Assembly: GCF_022539665.2 (NCBI RefSeq)
Contig: NC_081338.1
Location: 4,587,679 to 4,651,678, forward strand
Length of the DNA: 64,000 nucleotides
Source: Daphnia carinata
Lineage: Eukaryota > Arthropoda > Branchiopoda > Diplostraca > Daphniidae
Reading direction: 5' to 3'
The position numbers were made by a program, and so were the translations under genes. A model generated the notes under the pieces. That model saw only the letters and a program-made list of their open reading frames with translations. It did no database searches and was not told the origin of the DNA. This document shows, one piece after another, positions 42,901 to 55,374 of the stretch; position 1 is the stretch's first letter, and each line of letters starts with the position of its first letter.

Positions 42901-45900
42901 GTAATGACTACAACAAAACCAGTTTCTCCCTTCGAATGCGTACGGTTCGAATGGAACATACGGATAGGGCCCCCCCGAACAAAACAAAAAGAGCGCCCTG
43001 TTTAAGCGACTGCATTTGCATCTGTTAAACTAGTGACGATTCATTTGGGAATGTTTTTATGTATATCGCCAGTTTTTCTTGTTCAACCAAGGCGGTTGAA
43101 CCGGTTCCTTCGCCACGGGACGTCCTCTTTCTTTTGTTTTCCACTTCAACCGTTTTCGAGTGGAGGGCAGACGGCCATAAATGTAAAGAAGGACAAGAGA
43201 ATCGACAACTCCAAAGTAGAAGGTTTTAAAATGAATTGAAATTCGCGCGAAAAATTTCAAACTTCAAGGTGTTGATTGCAATCAGCAACAAAACCGCGTA
43301 AAGAAAAACAAATGAGAAACGCCTTTTAGTGTGTGCGCGGAGCGTCTCTAAGGGGAAACAGGAGCGTGAGTTGGCCTTCGTGAACAAGCGAATTCATCAT
43401 CGTAAATTGCAGCGCATAACTTTCCCCTACTTGTTGGTCTATTCCGACTTCATTATCGAATGAATGCGTCGGCACGAAAAATAACTTTTCCGCATGACAA
43501 TAAAAACCTTTTTTCTTTATTGCGTTTTTTTTTTTCTTCTTAAATTTAAAAGAGTTGGCCAACGCCCTAACGCTATCACATCGGATTTAACACAATAGCT
43601 CCTGACTTGCCTCACTTGGACTTTGAAAAAAAACGCGAGTCTGGTTCATCGATTCATGTTAGAGACACTCACGACAAAGAGGGGCCGTACCTCATTAAGA
43701 AGAAAACCCGTTAAAAACGTACGGGCGTGTTATGACGTCATTTCCTTCCCTTTTCTTTTTTTCAGATGACGACACAAGTGATCTTTAATTACCTCTAGAA
43801 TTGTCACAGTGGAAATAAAACAATGGCGGCGAATTGCGATATAATTTTTGCGCTTTCGAAATTGCAAGTTTAAAAAAAAAAAAAAAAGCTAAAGATATTG
43901 TGTTTTGTTCCAAAAGCGGAAATGCGACTGATTGAAACCCAACAACGGGGAGGAAATGGCCAATGAAAAAAACATTCTGTTTTTCCTCTCGCCTCGGGAC
44001 TATTCGTGAACTGGACCGTGTACGGTCTAAGCACAAAGAATAACAAACGACAAGTGTCGTACTCTTTAAGCGGTCGCTATTGCAACTGAGACCACACTTT
44101 TAATTAGGTCGTAAAAAGAAAAAAAAAAAAAGAAACTAATAATGCTGTTATTTTTTATCAATAAGCCGGCGGACTTGATGATAATAAAAAAAAAAAAAGT
44201 TGTTCCCCAGTCAGGTGAGTCACGCTGGAGACCTTCCGGAACAAGTTCTGTGGTTCTACATGAGCTCATGCCGAAACACGTGGAAATGCTAAAACAAAAT
44301 GATTTTTTGTTTTATTTGTTTGGTCGAAGGATAGGCGTCCCTTATTTCTTATTCCTGTTTTTTGTACAACTTCCAAAATCGCTTGTTATTGCGTAACATC
44401 TAGAAGACTATCGATCGTGCGCTATGGTTTGGAATGTTGTTTTTTTTTTATTTATTTATTTTTTATTTTTTTACTAACTCCGCATCTGAAATGGAACACC
44501 CAATACAATGTTCGCTAGTAGTTTGTCAAATTGCTGTTTTGACGTCAGCTCGTGAATCAGAACGGAAAAGGCGCAACGCTCGTAGCGGTGGCGCTAGTGT
44601 CGATACGACCATTGTCTCTGCTGGGCGATCAGGTTCCTCTACGCGGACCACCGTCGCTTCAGTTGCAGGCGATCCGTCCTACCGACTGGTCTCTTTTTTT
44701 ATTTTATGTTGTCGTACGTGTTTTGTTTTTTCTTTCCCTCCCTGTACATCGCGGAGAAATTGAGTGAAATTTTGGAAATCGTGCAATTTCGTTCACGAAA
44801 AGTGTGTCAACTCGGCTACAATTGCGCTCGCTGTGTTTCAATTAAAATATTCAAACGGATTAGAACGCAATCGATTGAAAGCTCTCGGATTGGCTCGTTT
44901 CAAAACAGAAAATCAACGTAAGTTTTCGTTTTGCTTTTCAGTTCGCGTCAAATCGACTAGAACTTCCAAGGCGGGACCCGTTGGACGAAAGCGAGAAGAT
45001 CACACCGGTTGTTCTATTTGATCAATTCCCTCCCCCCCCCCCAAAAAAAGGGAGAGAGATCGGGCCGTACTCTCCATTTAATTAGCAGACAGGCAATATA
45101 TTTCGCATGAGGCGGCCCCCCCCCGTTGACGTCACGGCTCGCGTCAATATTTGATCTCTCGGCAATAGGCAAACAAAATGTCAGCTTTATTTATTTCCTG
45201 GAATTTTTTTTTCCCACTTTTAAAAATGACTTTAAAAAAGACAATGTTGATAAATCCCGTCAAAAACGCGCAGAGGCGAAAAAAAAAAAAAAAAAAGAGA
45301 GACACGCAAGACGATGGAACGGCGACAGAAAACCACAACTGGATGTTAAGAAACAAAAGCGGGAAAAGTTGGTGTAGCGTTCATAATGACACCGGAGAAC
45401 AGCCTAATCATTCCTCTGTGTCCAGTCATCTACGATTCGTTGACTCCCCCCCCCCCCTTCAAGACATTTTCTCTTAGAGACTTCCTGCCCCTTCAATCTC
45501 AGTTAGTTTCGACTGAGAATCGAAGATAATCGGCTAGTCACGACATTTTATCCCGCTATTATTTTTCAAAAAAGCAACAGAAACTATAAGACACGCTCCA
45601 GGAAGCGAACTGGTTGAATATTATCCAGCCCCAACGAAATCACGTCGTAAAAATAAAGTCGATCCGCCAGAAACCCGTTATGAATTCACGAAATGGTCCT
45701 AGCATATCAAGTAAATCAGCGCACGTCTAGCGAATTCTTAAAAAATGAATTTTTTTTCCAATCGCGTCTGCCCATAGAAATGGAGAACTCAACATTTTTT
45801 TTTTCTTTCCAATTCGGTGGTCGTGGTGGGGGTGTAATAACATTTTCGGTGTGGGTCATTCCGACGGCCCGTGTTTCCCATCGCCAGCTGCGCCCTCGCT

Positions 45901-48900
45901 TTCTTTCTCACAGTCGGCCGTGCTCGGAAAGAAGGAGCCCAGTTAAAAAGGGGAGGGCATATTACATCCGCAACTCTCCTACACCACTTCCTCTCTTTCT
46001 ATTTCACGTTTGCGCTCCAATGAACATTAAAAGCCGACGCTACGTACCCCCCTCCGTCCAAGACAGTCCAAAAAAGAAAAAGCCACTCGTACTTTAAACA
46101 CTTTCTCTCCTGTTCCATGAAGCGTCTATGACGTCATGCAATCCACACGGAGGTAGAAACGCCAAATAATAACAATACGATTTGAATAAAACATAAATTT
46201 TTGACACACAAGTGCGTGACGACGCATCCGAACAAACAGAAAGTTCTCGCCAGCTCACCGTTGCCTCTTTACATAGTCATCAAATATTTTTTTTAAATTA
46301 AGGTGTTCGTGCAAACGTTTCTCCCCGCCCTTCCCGAAAAATCGCACCTAACTTCTTTAAGAAATGACGCGCTGATAGTGTGCATCCACATGTCCCCGTT
46401 CAAAAAAACGTGCGAAAAATGGACACGCACTTTAATTTCTACAAGAAATCAGAGAGGGCCCTCTTAGATAGATCTCGATGGTCAACTCTTAATTCTCAGA
46501 AGACGAAAATGAATGAAAAAAATATATATAGTAATCGATATATATCGGCAGGATTAGGCTACAGTACGAGAGCGATGATAGCCGAGCTCGTTAACCAACA
46601 CCGATGCCATCGATCCGACGCGGATAGAAAAGAAATAATGGGGGAATACACAAAAGAGAGAAGGAGGAATGCGGATAACAATGTGCCCTCATAAAATGTG
46701 TCTCCTATTGAAGGGGCCACGTTTCACGTCGCAAAAATTCCCGAGAAATATATAAATAGACAAATAAAATGAGAAACATGTTCCTAAAGAAAAAAGCCTT
46801 AAACGGGGGTGGAGATCGTCCATTAAGATTTCCGTTTTTCTTTCAGTTGGAAAAAAAAAACAAATCGCGTGACAAGGTTGCCATGTCACAATGTCCCCGC
46901 AAAAAAAAAAAAAAGAAAGGATTTGTTTGTCTATAGTCGTTTTCTTATCGTAGACTAACAACAAAAAAGAACAACAACCAAAGACAGACAGCCATTGGAA
47001 TTGTCTGTCTCCGAAAGAAAACAATAAAGAATTCTGAAGAAAGGCAAGACCGAGCTGAGATTGCAACAACAAACACACAAAAAGGGTCTAGTAAAGTTGC
47101 AACAGTATTTCGGTTATGCTAGACGCATAGTAAAAAAAAAAGAAAAGAGCCTCACAATAAACAAAACGAGCCCCCACCATTCGCTTGGCTAAATACGAAT
47201 ATTTTTCAAAGGACGTCGAACTGCAATCCGCAGTTTAAAGAAACAAACGAAACTGATAAAATTCTTTTGTCCTTTTTCGAAAAAAATAAAATAAATATAT
47301 ATTATAAACAGATGAAACGGGCGGGTGGAGTATCAATCGCTCTGGTGGCGTTGTTGCTGGGCGTGGCCGCCGCCAATAACGGAGTTCTAATCAAATCGAA
47401 ATCGGGACAGCCACTGACATCGAGCACGCTGCATTGGGTGGCCGTAACAGCGGGCAGGATGCCAGAAGACGCCGTCGAAGGCGGCCACGGAACGTACGTG
47501 TGTCGATTCCAGCACGTCGGACGGCTGGAGATCGGTGCCACGGACGAAGAAGAATCCAGCAGCTGCAGGATCGTCTACTACGGCCGCATCATCATCCGAG
47601 ATAAATTCGAGGTACTCGTCAACGTCCAGCAAGCCGGCCGACTTGTGTGGACCAAATGGGACCGCTCGCAAATGTCCTTCGTCGGAGCCGTCCAAGTGGG
47701 CGAACAATACGTCGGTCGCGTCAAGACGGCCGACGGCTACAGGCTGGGACATCTCGACCCGACTGTCCAGCGCGGACGCATCTTCACCATCGACCACGCC
47801 CAAGATCAAGTTGTCGAGTCGAGCGAAGGTGAAATCCTGCTGGAAATGGAGGCCATCGACTACGAACTGGGACCCATCCAAGTGGTACGCAACAGGCGCA
47901 AAATTCAGAGCCAAGAGGACGTCCGTCTTGCTCACACCATTTTGGACAACATGACGGAAGATGGACCCGTCATCGAAGAGACGAACGTAGCGTCCACCTT
48001 GTCGTACGTCGTGACCCATTCGGCCTATCTGAGCCACGTTCGCGGAATGATTAAAGGATTGCCGGCCAGCGTTCATCTGGGCGCAGACACTAGCGGCGGC
48101 ACTGTCCACTTCCGATGGGGCGATCAAACCATCTCGGGATCATTCCCGCAGCTGATGGATGTCTCGCATCGGCTAGAGCCGGGAACGGCCGTTAACGTCT
48201 CGCTAACGGCTCGGCGGGTCACGTTCGACGCTCCGTTCAGCGCCCGTTTGAGCAGCACCTATTCGGACCAGTACGTAGGTCGGAGGCAGATCGAAGGTCA
48301 ATCGAGACAAACGATCCTGGAGGACATCCAGCTGCACTACGGCGACGTCTACTATTTGAGCAACGGGTCGCTAGTGCCCAGCACGACGACCTCATCGACG
48401 ACGAGTTTACCGACAACATCAACGACAGCGCAAAGCCAATCGACAACGCAAACGCAGCCAAGCTCATCTGTCACATCGCCGCCCAGTCTCAAGCAGACGA
48501 AAGAAACGTTAGAATTGAAGAGCCGCAACGTGTCCAGCAACGGCCAGACGTTATCGACACCCTTCGCGTTATGCACTAGCTTTCTTGTATCGCTTATTAT
48601 CTTTATCGGCCGATGAAGAAAGATGATGGGAAAAAGAGAATAGTATCCGGTTCACCACCTTTTAATTTAGTGTTCAGTCCTGTCCTACCTAACACGTACC
48701 AGTAAGAAAAGAAAAAAAAGGGGGGGAGATTCTTTTTTTAAAAACAAAACAAAACCTGTGATCGCACTGTAGATGTGTCTAAAATCTCAGCTCCCCCCCA
48801 GACCTCCCCCCCTCTCAGATATTGTAGTGCAAGTCCAACATCAGGGCAAAAACAAAAAAGGGAAAATGTGTGCAACATTAATTTAAAAAGAAGACCTGTG

Positions 48901-50297
48901 CCAATAGATCTGTTTAAAAAAGCGTTTGTCCAGACGGATGGATTTTTGCGCGGTTAAAAATTCCCATTATGATTCTTCATTTTTTTTTTGCTTGCAAATT
49001 TTGTTTGTTGTTCTTTTTAAAAAAAATTAATTGATGAATATGACCCACATTTATGCATACGTATGTATAGAAAAGAACTGAGAGAGAGACCTAACCCTTT
49101 AAAATTTGAAAATCATTTGCTAATGTACAGAAATAAAAAAAAAAAAAAAAGAACAAAAATAAATAAATAAATAAATACACTGATGCGGAGGAAGAAAAAT
49201 AAAAGTCTTTTTTTTTGTGTGTGTGTGTGTGTGGCCGGAACCATACTGTAGCGTCTATCAGTTAGCGGAAAAAGCCACGCACACGTCCTCCCTCCTGGGG
49301 ACGGAGGAGGTGGCCGGAAGCTCATCACCATCATCGCCAGTCCTCCATTGAACAGATCCATTTACTCCAGGATCGATAAAATTTCTGCTTTTCTTTCTAT
49401 TTTGTTCCATAACTGGTCCCCTTCCTACGCAATTCCATCGATTTCTTACAAACGATCGATGCTAACCTCGTACAAAAAATAAAAGGAAATCTGTGTTCTA
49501 ACGCGGAGATACCGACGCCAGAGATGAAAAAGGAATGAACCAAAAGGCACACACAAAAAAAAGTCAAGAACGGTGGGAGGAAGGAGCGTAAACAAGTCAT
49601 GTGTTGTTGAAATATGGCCTAGACTTTTTGGGCTCCAAGAACAGACAGTGTTCCTTCATGTGGAATGGCTCAGCCGACAATCGTGTCCAGTCAGAAAAGT
49701 GGGTGAATAAAAAAAAAAAAAAAAGGGGGGGAGAGCTTTTTCTGGTCTGGATGTATGCCAGAATCAATAATTGCTTAGTCTTATCCATGCACTAGAACAT
49801 TGATCCCCATACGTTGAAAAGGATGGTGAAATGTTTCGTGATTCAAGAATTGGTTTCAGACTTACCCATTGTTCCTAGGAGCTGAGGGGTTGATTTGGCG
49901 TCGGCCCCTTCAGAGACAGAGTAGCGGTCACTGTTTACCGATGCAGATCTCGTTCGATGTATTCTTTGGGGAACAGGGCTGGTGCTTTGAAATTCCGAGA
50001 GGAAGTCTACCGAGCACGGAAATAGAAAATCCGAATAAAACAAAACCACATGTTATCAATACAGTAGAATTGTGTGAAAAAAATCAGATTTATACCTCCA
50101 TTGGGACTTCTGAATCCAGAACGCAGTCTGCGATTTAATGTGGCTGCATCTAGTCTAGAGGGTTGGGTGGGGCGTATCCTTTTTCTCCTTCTCAAGTAAC
50201 GTGAGAGTAAAGTCACCAAACCAACACCCACGGTTAATGATATGATAACCACCTGTGTCAAAAGAAGAGGGTGCTTATGTTGGACATAGTTTTCCAT
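39909..50297 (-). CDS. Miga: Mitoguardin (MIGA/FAM73), outer mitochondrial membrane protein
   Basis: Mitoguardins sit in the mitochondrial outer membrane, promote fusion and act at ER contact sites. Exons: 50096-50297, 49866-50006, 41172-41305, 40398-41081, 40136-40306 and 39909-40049. They give 490 residues in phase. The N-terminus has a membrane segment (LLLTQVVIISLTVGVGLVTL) followed by a basic stretch (RYLRRRKRIR), as expected for a tail exposed to the cytosol. The linker ends STPQLLGTMG. The conserved C-terminal domain has SLETAINYWEDALAAYQ, EVEFCRSLERVLKAAYVLQD, VLDFILMDAFEDL, PPSSVLAVINNRWLSNGFKE, FISHFYGIMEHLSPVLAWGF and YLRDIFDFERVRYLTVEEMA. Intron 2 is 8.56 kb, far larger than any other here, and hosts a gene on the opposite strand. 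An acceptor-like CAG just before the ATG suggests a non-coding first exon. Confidence 0.93.
41306..47311. other. Large MIGA intron, part upstream of the nested gene
   Basis: About 6 kb with many homopolymer runs and some short frames without domains. Promoter and 5' UTR of the nested plus-strand gene should lie near the right end. I found no recognisable coding exon on either strand. Confidence 0.45.
47312..48616 (+). CDS. Secreted, probably GPI-anchored DM9 protein with natterin/aerolysin-like C-terminal half
   Basis: A single uninterrupted 434-residue frame inside MIGA intron 2, on the opposite strand. I chose the ATG at 47312 because a signal peptide starts there; an in-frame ATG at 47267 would precede it. 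Residues of about 35-190 hold two DM9 (DUF3421) repeats, recognisable by W-V, G-x-P-x-x-A-V-x-G-G, Y-V-x-R and an E-V-L end. About 200-370 are beta-rich and Ser/Thr-rich with a P-G-T-x-V-x-V turn, as in natterin-type proteins of the aerolysin pore-forming fold. A Ser/Thr/Pro-rich stalk and a hydrophobic C-terminus suggest a GPI anchor. DM9 domains bind mannose and act in invertebrate immunity. Pore formation is not shown; the fold assignment is inference. Its GC-rich third positions contrast with the AT-rich intron around it. Confidence 0.75.
   Translation: MKRAGGVSIALVALLLGVAAANNGVLIKSKSGQPLTSSTLHWVAVTAGRMPEDAVEGGHGTYVCRFQHVGRLEIGATDEEESSSCRIVYYGRIIIRDKFEVLVNVQQAGRLVWTKWDRSQMSFVGAVQVGEQYVGRVKTADGYRLGHLDPTVQRGRIFTIDHAQDQVVESSEGEILLEMEAIDYELGPIQVVRNRRKIQSQEDVRLAHTILDNMTEDGPVIEETNVASTLSYVVTHSAYLSHVRGMIKGLPASVHLGADTSGGTVHFRWGDQTISGSFPQLMDVSHRLEPGTAVNVSLTARRVTFDAPFSARLSSTYSDQYVGRRQIEGQSRQTILEDIQLHYGDVYYLSNGSLVPSTTTSSTTSLPTTSTTAQSQSTTQTQPSSSVTSPPSLKQTKETLELKSRNVSSNGQTLSTPFALCTSFLVSLIIFIGR
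48617..49865. other. 3' part of the MIGA intron and 3' UTR of the nested gene
   Basis: A-rich, with AATAAATAAATAAATAAA near 49157 that may serve as poly(A) signals for the nested gene, and a GT microsatellite near 49217. No coding signal. Confidence 0.45.
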
Positions 50298-50895
50298 TGC
50301 TGAAATCAAATAAAGACCTTTTGTGGTTTGGAAAGAGATAGTCCAGTTACTTTGAAATATGGTAACCTAATGGCAAATGATCCCCATGTTAAAGTTGGCC
50401 TGGTACTGTATGCAAAATTCAGCACCTGTATAGTAAAATGGCACAGAACAAAAACAAGGAACGTAAACAACGGGATACACTTTGGTCTCATTACACCCAG
50501 CCACTTGGTTTAAGATTGAAAATTATTTTCTATGAATATAGAACAATGGTGCAAACATGACTCTAGGAGATAAGATAACTCGCAATTACAAATGCTTTTG
50601 TTTCAATTAAACACCTTGGTGGAAAATAGCAGCCATGCAACAGACCCGCATGAGATAAGAAGGCTCTAGATTTCCCTTTACAAATTATGAAACAGCACAA
50701 ATAGTTTAAAGCTTATTCACCATGGCGTTACGTTAAACAAAGATAGTCTTCATCTATCGTAGATGACGAACGAGTTATTTAATTTTTAATGTTTTTTTTT
50801 TGCCAAATACCAACGTCTGTTTTGGAATCACGTGCGAGAAAACGTCTGCCGGTTACTCAGCTCCTACTTCGTAAACACCACCTAGGTGGCGAACC
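50298..50895 (-). promoter_or_regulatory. MIGA 5' region, duplicated at 56.0-56.6 kb
   Basis: Sequence directly upstream of the MIGA start. It is present again, with a few per cent differences, at about 56060-56640. It probably includes the MIGA promoter and a non-coding first exon. Confidence 0.5.
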
Positions 50896-51059
50896 TTACC
50901 AGAAAATGATTTAAGGCGGGAAAGACACGACGTGGACGCCAAATTACATTAAAATGAAAGAAATTATGAACTATTTAAATGTTAAGTCATAAGCCTCTGC
51001 AGTGGGGATGCAAATACCATTGTATAAAATGAACTTACTAATTTCAATCACCTCAAATA

Positions 51060-51845
51060 GTTTTAAATTACAGGCTACCTTTCTTCGCAACAGATATTTA
51101 CTAAAAAAAACTGAAAAGCTTAAGAAAACTTTGACTTACAATGTTTGGTTAATTTTGAGACGAACAAAAGAACTCAACAAGCTGTTTGTTTTCCAACAAT
51201 CGTCAGTAAGAAGTCCACAGCAAACTGTTTTCCACATCAATTTTTCCATCGAGTTAGATGAACGAATGCTTGATGATACAGAAGTTGTGCTAATGTGGAA
51301 TGATATTGAGTTGTAGAAAGCTTTGTTGTTTGTCATACTGACATAATCTTCAATTAACGACGAAGAAAAATTTTGATTTCACCTTGTTTGTCTCGTCCTC
51401 GTGTAAGCTGATCGACCGCCATGCTGTTGAGAAATTCGTAGATATCATTGATCGGCAGACGAAAAAGCACAATTGTCGGATTGGTAGCAACAAAACTAGT
51501 TTTTTAGAGAATCAGCCCTCAGGAAATGATCGCATTATCATATTTTTGAATTAGCAGTGAAGAAGTGGGAAACAACAAACAGGAACAGGGGCTCTTATTA
51601 AAATCGTTAAGTTTGGGCTTCCAAATCTCCCCCGAAGCTTTCAAATGTTGCCGAAGACAATGACACCATCAAGGTCAACGAAATAGACACCTTGCCTTAC
51701 GCAATTCTAAACAGTGAACACTTGTTTTGAGGTATCAAAGCTGTTGTTGCCAGCAACAGACAACTGATAAAGACATGTATGTGGTAGATGCAAAGTTGGA
51801 CAAAGCAAAAGAATCATTCAGTTGGCTCCGATAACTCAACTAAGA
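51060..51845 (+). repeat. Upstream part of the sulfotransferase duplication unit, copy 1
   Basis: Contains a coding-like stretch ending RMLDDTEVVLMWNDIEL and stop (51002-51316), then a segment around GACGAAAAAGCACAATTGTCGG. Both recur upstream of the other sulfotransferase copies (minus strand 59040-59780; plus strand 59830-60139 in part). The meaning of the coding-like stretch is unknown; it may be the relic of another gene carried along. Confidence 0.55.
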
Positions 51846-52924
51846 ATGTTCGGTTTACGTGGCAATCGCTGTGCATGTAAACGCTTCCTCACCGTTGTTG
51901 TGTGCATCGTTTTTTACATAGTCTTCTTGAATCACTCGATATCAAATGGTTTGTTATTATAAGTAGTAATTAGTGTCCCCAGCTCGAGTAAGTAAATGTG
52001 TTTTTTTTTCTAATAGCTTGTCTAGAAAACCTTCCCACAGAAGTGATGATGGAAAAAATCCAATTGGAAAGAAAGAATTTGTTGCAACAAAAATGTAGAG
52101 AGCTGAAAATGGAGTCGAAAACGAGTCCACTTCCGGCAAGGTTCATAATCGAAGATCGGCACCGTGTGATGTACTGCGATGTTCCAAAGGTAATAAATAC
52201 TGAGATTTGATTTTTAAAAAGTTAATTTATGACACTAGTTCGATCCCAGGCTGCCACTACTAATTTGAAGGAACTTATGCTTGTCTTGTCGGGTAATTTT
52301 AACATTGCCGATCTGCGATCAATACCGAAACTGAAAGTGCATGAAGAAAATGAAATGCGCAAATTGGACGTTTTCGAATCAGCAATGATTTCAAAAAATG
52401 GGGTAGCCAATTACACGAAGTTTATCTTTGTACGACATCCATTTGAAAGATTGGTCTCCGCCTACGAGAACAAGTTCGGACGCACTATTGACGGCACTGC
52501 ATATCAACGGAGAGTTGGAACAGAAATTATTCGCAAATACCGTCAGAAACCAACCAAAATTTCTTTGGAAAAAGGTGACGATGTCACATTTGTGGAATTC
52601 GTGGACTACGTCGTAGACGAGTGGAAGCTGAACAAGAAATGGATGGATTTGCATTGGCTACCTGCGAACGATCTCTGCCTTCCTTGTTCCATCGAATACA
52701 ACTTGATTGGGAAGGTGGAAACTCTCAAACAAGATGTCAGTTTTTTGTTGCACAAACTCAATGAAACGGATCTCATTCCACCATTTAAAGCCAAGCAAAA
52801 TCCACCCCAGACAACACCATCTGTGTGGAGACGGATGATAAAACAGCTGAGTCAACAACAGATCTACGATCTTCTTACCATTTATGCAGCCGATTTTCAT
52901 ATTTTTGGATATCCACCGGATTAA
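51846..52924 (+). CDS. Carbohydrate sulfotransferase, CHST-like (Sulfotransfer_2), copy 1
   Basis: A Golgi type II enzyme expected to transfer sulfate from PAPS to a glycan. Exons 51846-51948, 52017-52189 and 52250-52924 give 316 residues. The N-terminus has a single anchor (FLTVVVCIVFYIVFL). The 5'-phosphosulfate-binding region is YCDVPKAATTNLKELMLVLS; related CHST enzymes usually have a Trp-Lys-Arg core, here Leu-Lys-Glu. The 3'-phosphate-binding site is intact (FIFVRHPFERLVSAYENK). Further family marks are FVEFVDYVVDEWKLNK, HWLPANDLCLPC, YNLIGKVETLKQD and IYDLLTIYAADFHIFGY. It resembles chondroitin 4-sulfotransferases/HNK-1 sulfotransferases, but the acceptor cannot be read from sequence. 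Two more copies lie to the right. Confidence 0.88.
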
Positions 52925-53377
52925 CCCGTGTAGCATGTTTAATATTTTACTGCGCCATGACCTATCTTCTAAAGACACTTCGTTCTTATTGACAACACAC
53001 ATAATCCTATATTTATTTTGTCGAAGTAAAGTTTGTGACAAAAATCCAAGAACATCAGATCTTTCCAAACCGATGACAAATTCCTAATAAAACTGCTTTC
53101 AAATCATTAGGATTTAATACCTAGAAAACAACTTTTATTTAATGTGCTATTTAAGATAACAACGCACTGGGATGGGAACGTTTTGGCAAAATATTAAAGC
53201 AATTGTAGGACGAAAAAGAGGCATCTCAAAATTCTACAAGCTTATTTTTCTCTTTTAAATATAATTCTTGAAAGTCAAAAAATTTCTTTCGAAAAGCTTT
53301 TTTAATAGGATTGTCGACAGATCTCTCTTGTTTTTCTACAATTACAGGACTGTTAATCGTTTCTATAGGGGCAAATT

Positions 53378-55374
53378 TTACCTTTGCTGCCTCTGTAGGC
53401 TGTCTAGTCCTGGTTGTAATAATTCGTGGAAAATTTCGACGTCGAGAAAGCAAGTCGTCCTTATTTTCACTTCCAAGACGGCACTATCTTCGTCGGGATC
53501 GAAGCGTTTAGTTCTTGCCTTCATCGTCACTTGATCCACAATGGCCTTAGTAATGAACGATGGTTCCATATTCGTCCTTCTCGTGGTTAACAAAGTACGA
53601 ATTGGCTCTTCTACCTTGAACATAATGGGTCGTTGATCGACCATTCCAGAAGAATTAATTTGATATCGGGAATAATCAGATGATTGCTTGATTGTCTGCT
53701 GTGCGTCCTCAGCAAAGCCAATAGTCCCTTCAGTTGTAGTTTGCCTCGGCATTGGAATCCCAGCAATGATCAAGGTGTCATTGGGTGCGAACCAAGGAGT
53801 TGCAGTAAGATTTATTACAGGAGGCGGTTCGGGCGTGGCTGGGCGTTGGTCAACGATTCCAAAGGGGCGAATTTGATAAAAGAAGAAATCCAGTAATCGC
53901 ATCAGTTTAGGGTCGATGTAATGAAATGATATGGTGCTATCTGAACAGCAGTCAGATCCCTTGCATAACAATAGAAAATAATTTTAAAGTTTCGAATTTG
54001 ATCATGATGCTGTTTTGATTACCATTATTGGAGGGTAATAGATAAATTTCCAGTACCAGTAATCGGTAATCTTGCGGGAGAAGTAGAACCGATCAGGCTG
54101 AAAAGGAAAGAATCTTCCTCTTCCTTTCGAATCCCGTGTGTCCATGGCGGACACGTTTAAGTTCTCCATACATTTTCCTGGAAGGCAGAAATTGGATGAC
54201 AACAGTTTAGTGAAACTAGAAAATTGTGTGACAGAACTCGAACGAACCCAATTCGACATCTTCCGCTCCTTCAGGATCTTTCCGACAAAGAAGTGGATTG
54301 AAATAACTAAACGAGAAGGTTGAAATTAATCACGAATTCATGCTGCAGTAGATTTCAAAATGGAATGGAATTCGATTACCCATCTTTGACGAATCTCTTC
54401 GTAGCTTCTTTACTCAAAGCATAACCTGTAAAGGCAGTAATACAAAAAGAATACCCCCATAAATTATTCTCCTATGAAAAATGAAATGGAAAGCGACGCT
54501 TGGCTGAAAAAACTAGATTACCTGCGTCTCCACTGAAAAACCCTGCCGTTACATTGGTCTTATACTTGTGGCCAAACCAGAAAGGCTCTGACGTTTTGAA
54601 AGCCGAGAGAAAATAACGTAGGTTCTCAACAACGACATACCTATTGAGGAAAGTCACCTTTAGTCCGACATACAATGACAATCTGACTAGTTTTGAGTTT
54701 CTCACGTGTCATCGTCAGCCTTGAAAAACCAATCAACTTCGTCTTGAAAACGATCCCAGGCATAGCGGAAGGCTTCGCGTGTTTTGCCCCATAACCTGTT
54801 CCGGCCTTCTTCTAAGTCCAGTTGAACAGCAGGTAGATTCGTATCTGAAAGCATACGAAAAGAATAATAATTAAGATGATTTTAAAAATTTTTAAATAAA
54901 GGCCTTTACTCACCAGCCTCTGTACTCATAAACAGTAGGACATTGCAACGTTTACCCCACGTCTCTTTCACGGCCAATGCTTTTGTTTCGTGGTTTGCCG
55001 GTGAAGTCATGACCCAGCATAACACACGTACTTTATCGTAGAGACCCTTTTCATTGTTTCCTTTGACGTCTTCTTCCTCCCTTGCGCGGACAGTAACATC
55101 TTTTTCAGACGTCTCTGTTCCCTGTTGAACTGATGACTCAGGTTCTTGATCGACTCCGCTTACAGGGACCAGATGGTCATTTAAAAACAGCCTGCACAAC
55201 GTTAAAATTTGTTCGAATTTCTTATAATAACGGAATATTAAATACTGAAAAATTAAAAAAGACTTACTGTTGGACAGATTCCTGTACGAGTGAATTGAGA
55301 AAGCAGCCAAATATTGCCCCGACAAGGAGAGAAAAAAATGACAGTCGACGGACCGGAAGGCGGAACATTTCCAT
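53378..55374 (-). CDS. Core 1 beta-1,3-galactosyltransferase-like (C1GALT1, GT31)
   Basis: Adds galactose to GalNAc-Ser/Thr in the Golgi. Eight exons: 55268-55374, 54914-55191, 54706-54844, 54522-54640, 54380-54425, 54248-54306, 54023-54177 and 53378-53959. They give 494 residues in phase. The anchor is [19 protein letters not shown]31 marks are [46 protein letters not shown] with the DDD metal site, [50 protein letters not shown] and [15 protein letters not shown]-terminal extension of about 160 residues beyond the usual domain end is unusual (two DQRP repeats, [11 protein letters not shown]). Near the stop a second frame, continuing to 53226, also looks coding, so the 3' end may differ. The tail exon has relics at 57.6 and 61.3 kb. 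Confidence 0.87.

Noticed and set aside
47387-48127. 246-codon minus-strand frame opposite the DM9 gene
   Set aside because: A shadow of a GC-rich coding frame; the plus strand has the signal peptide, DM9 pattern and C-terminal anchor.
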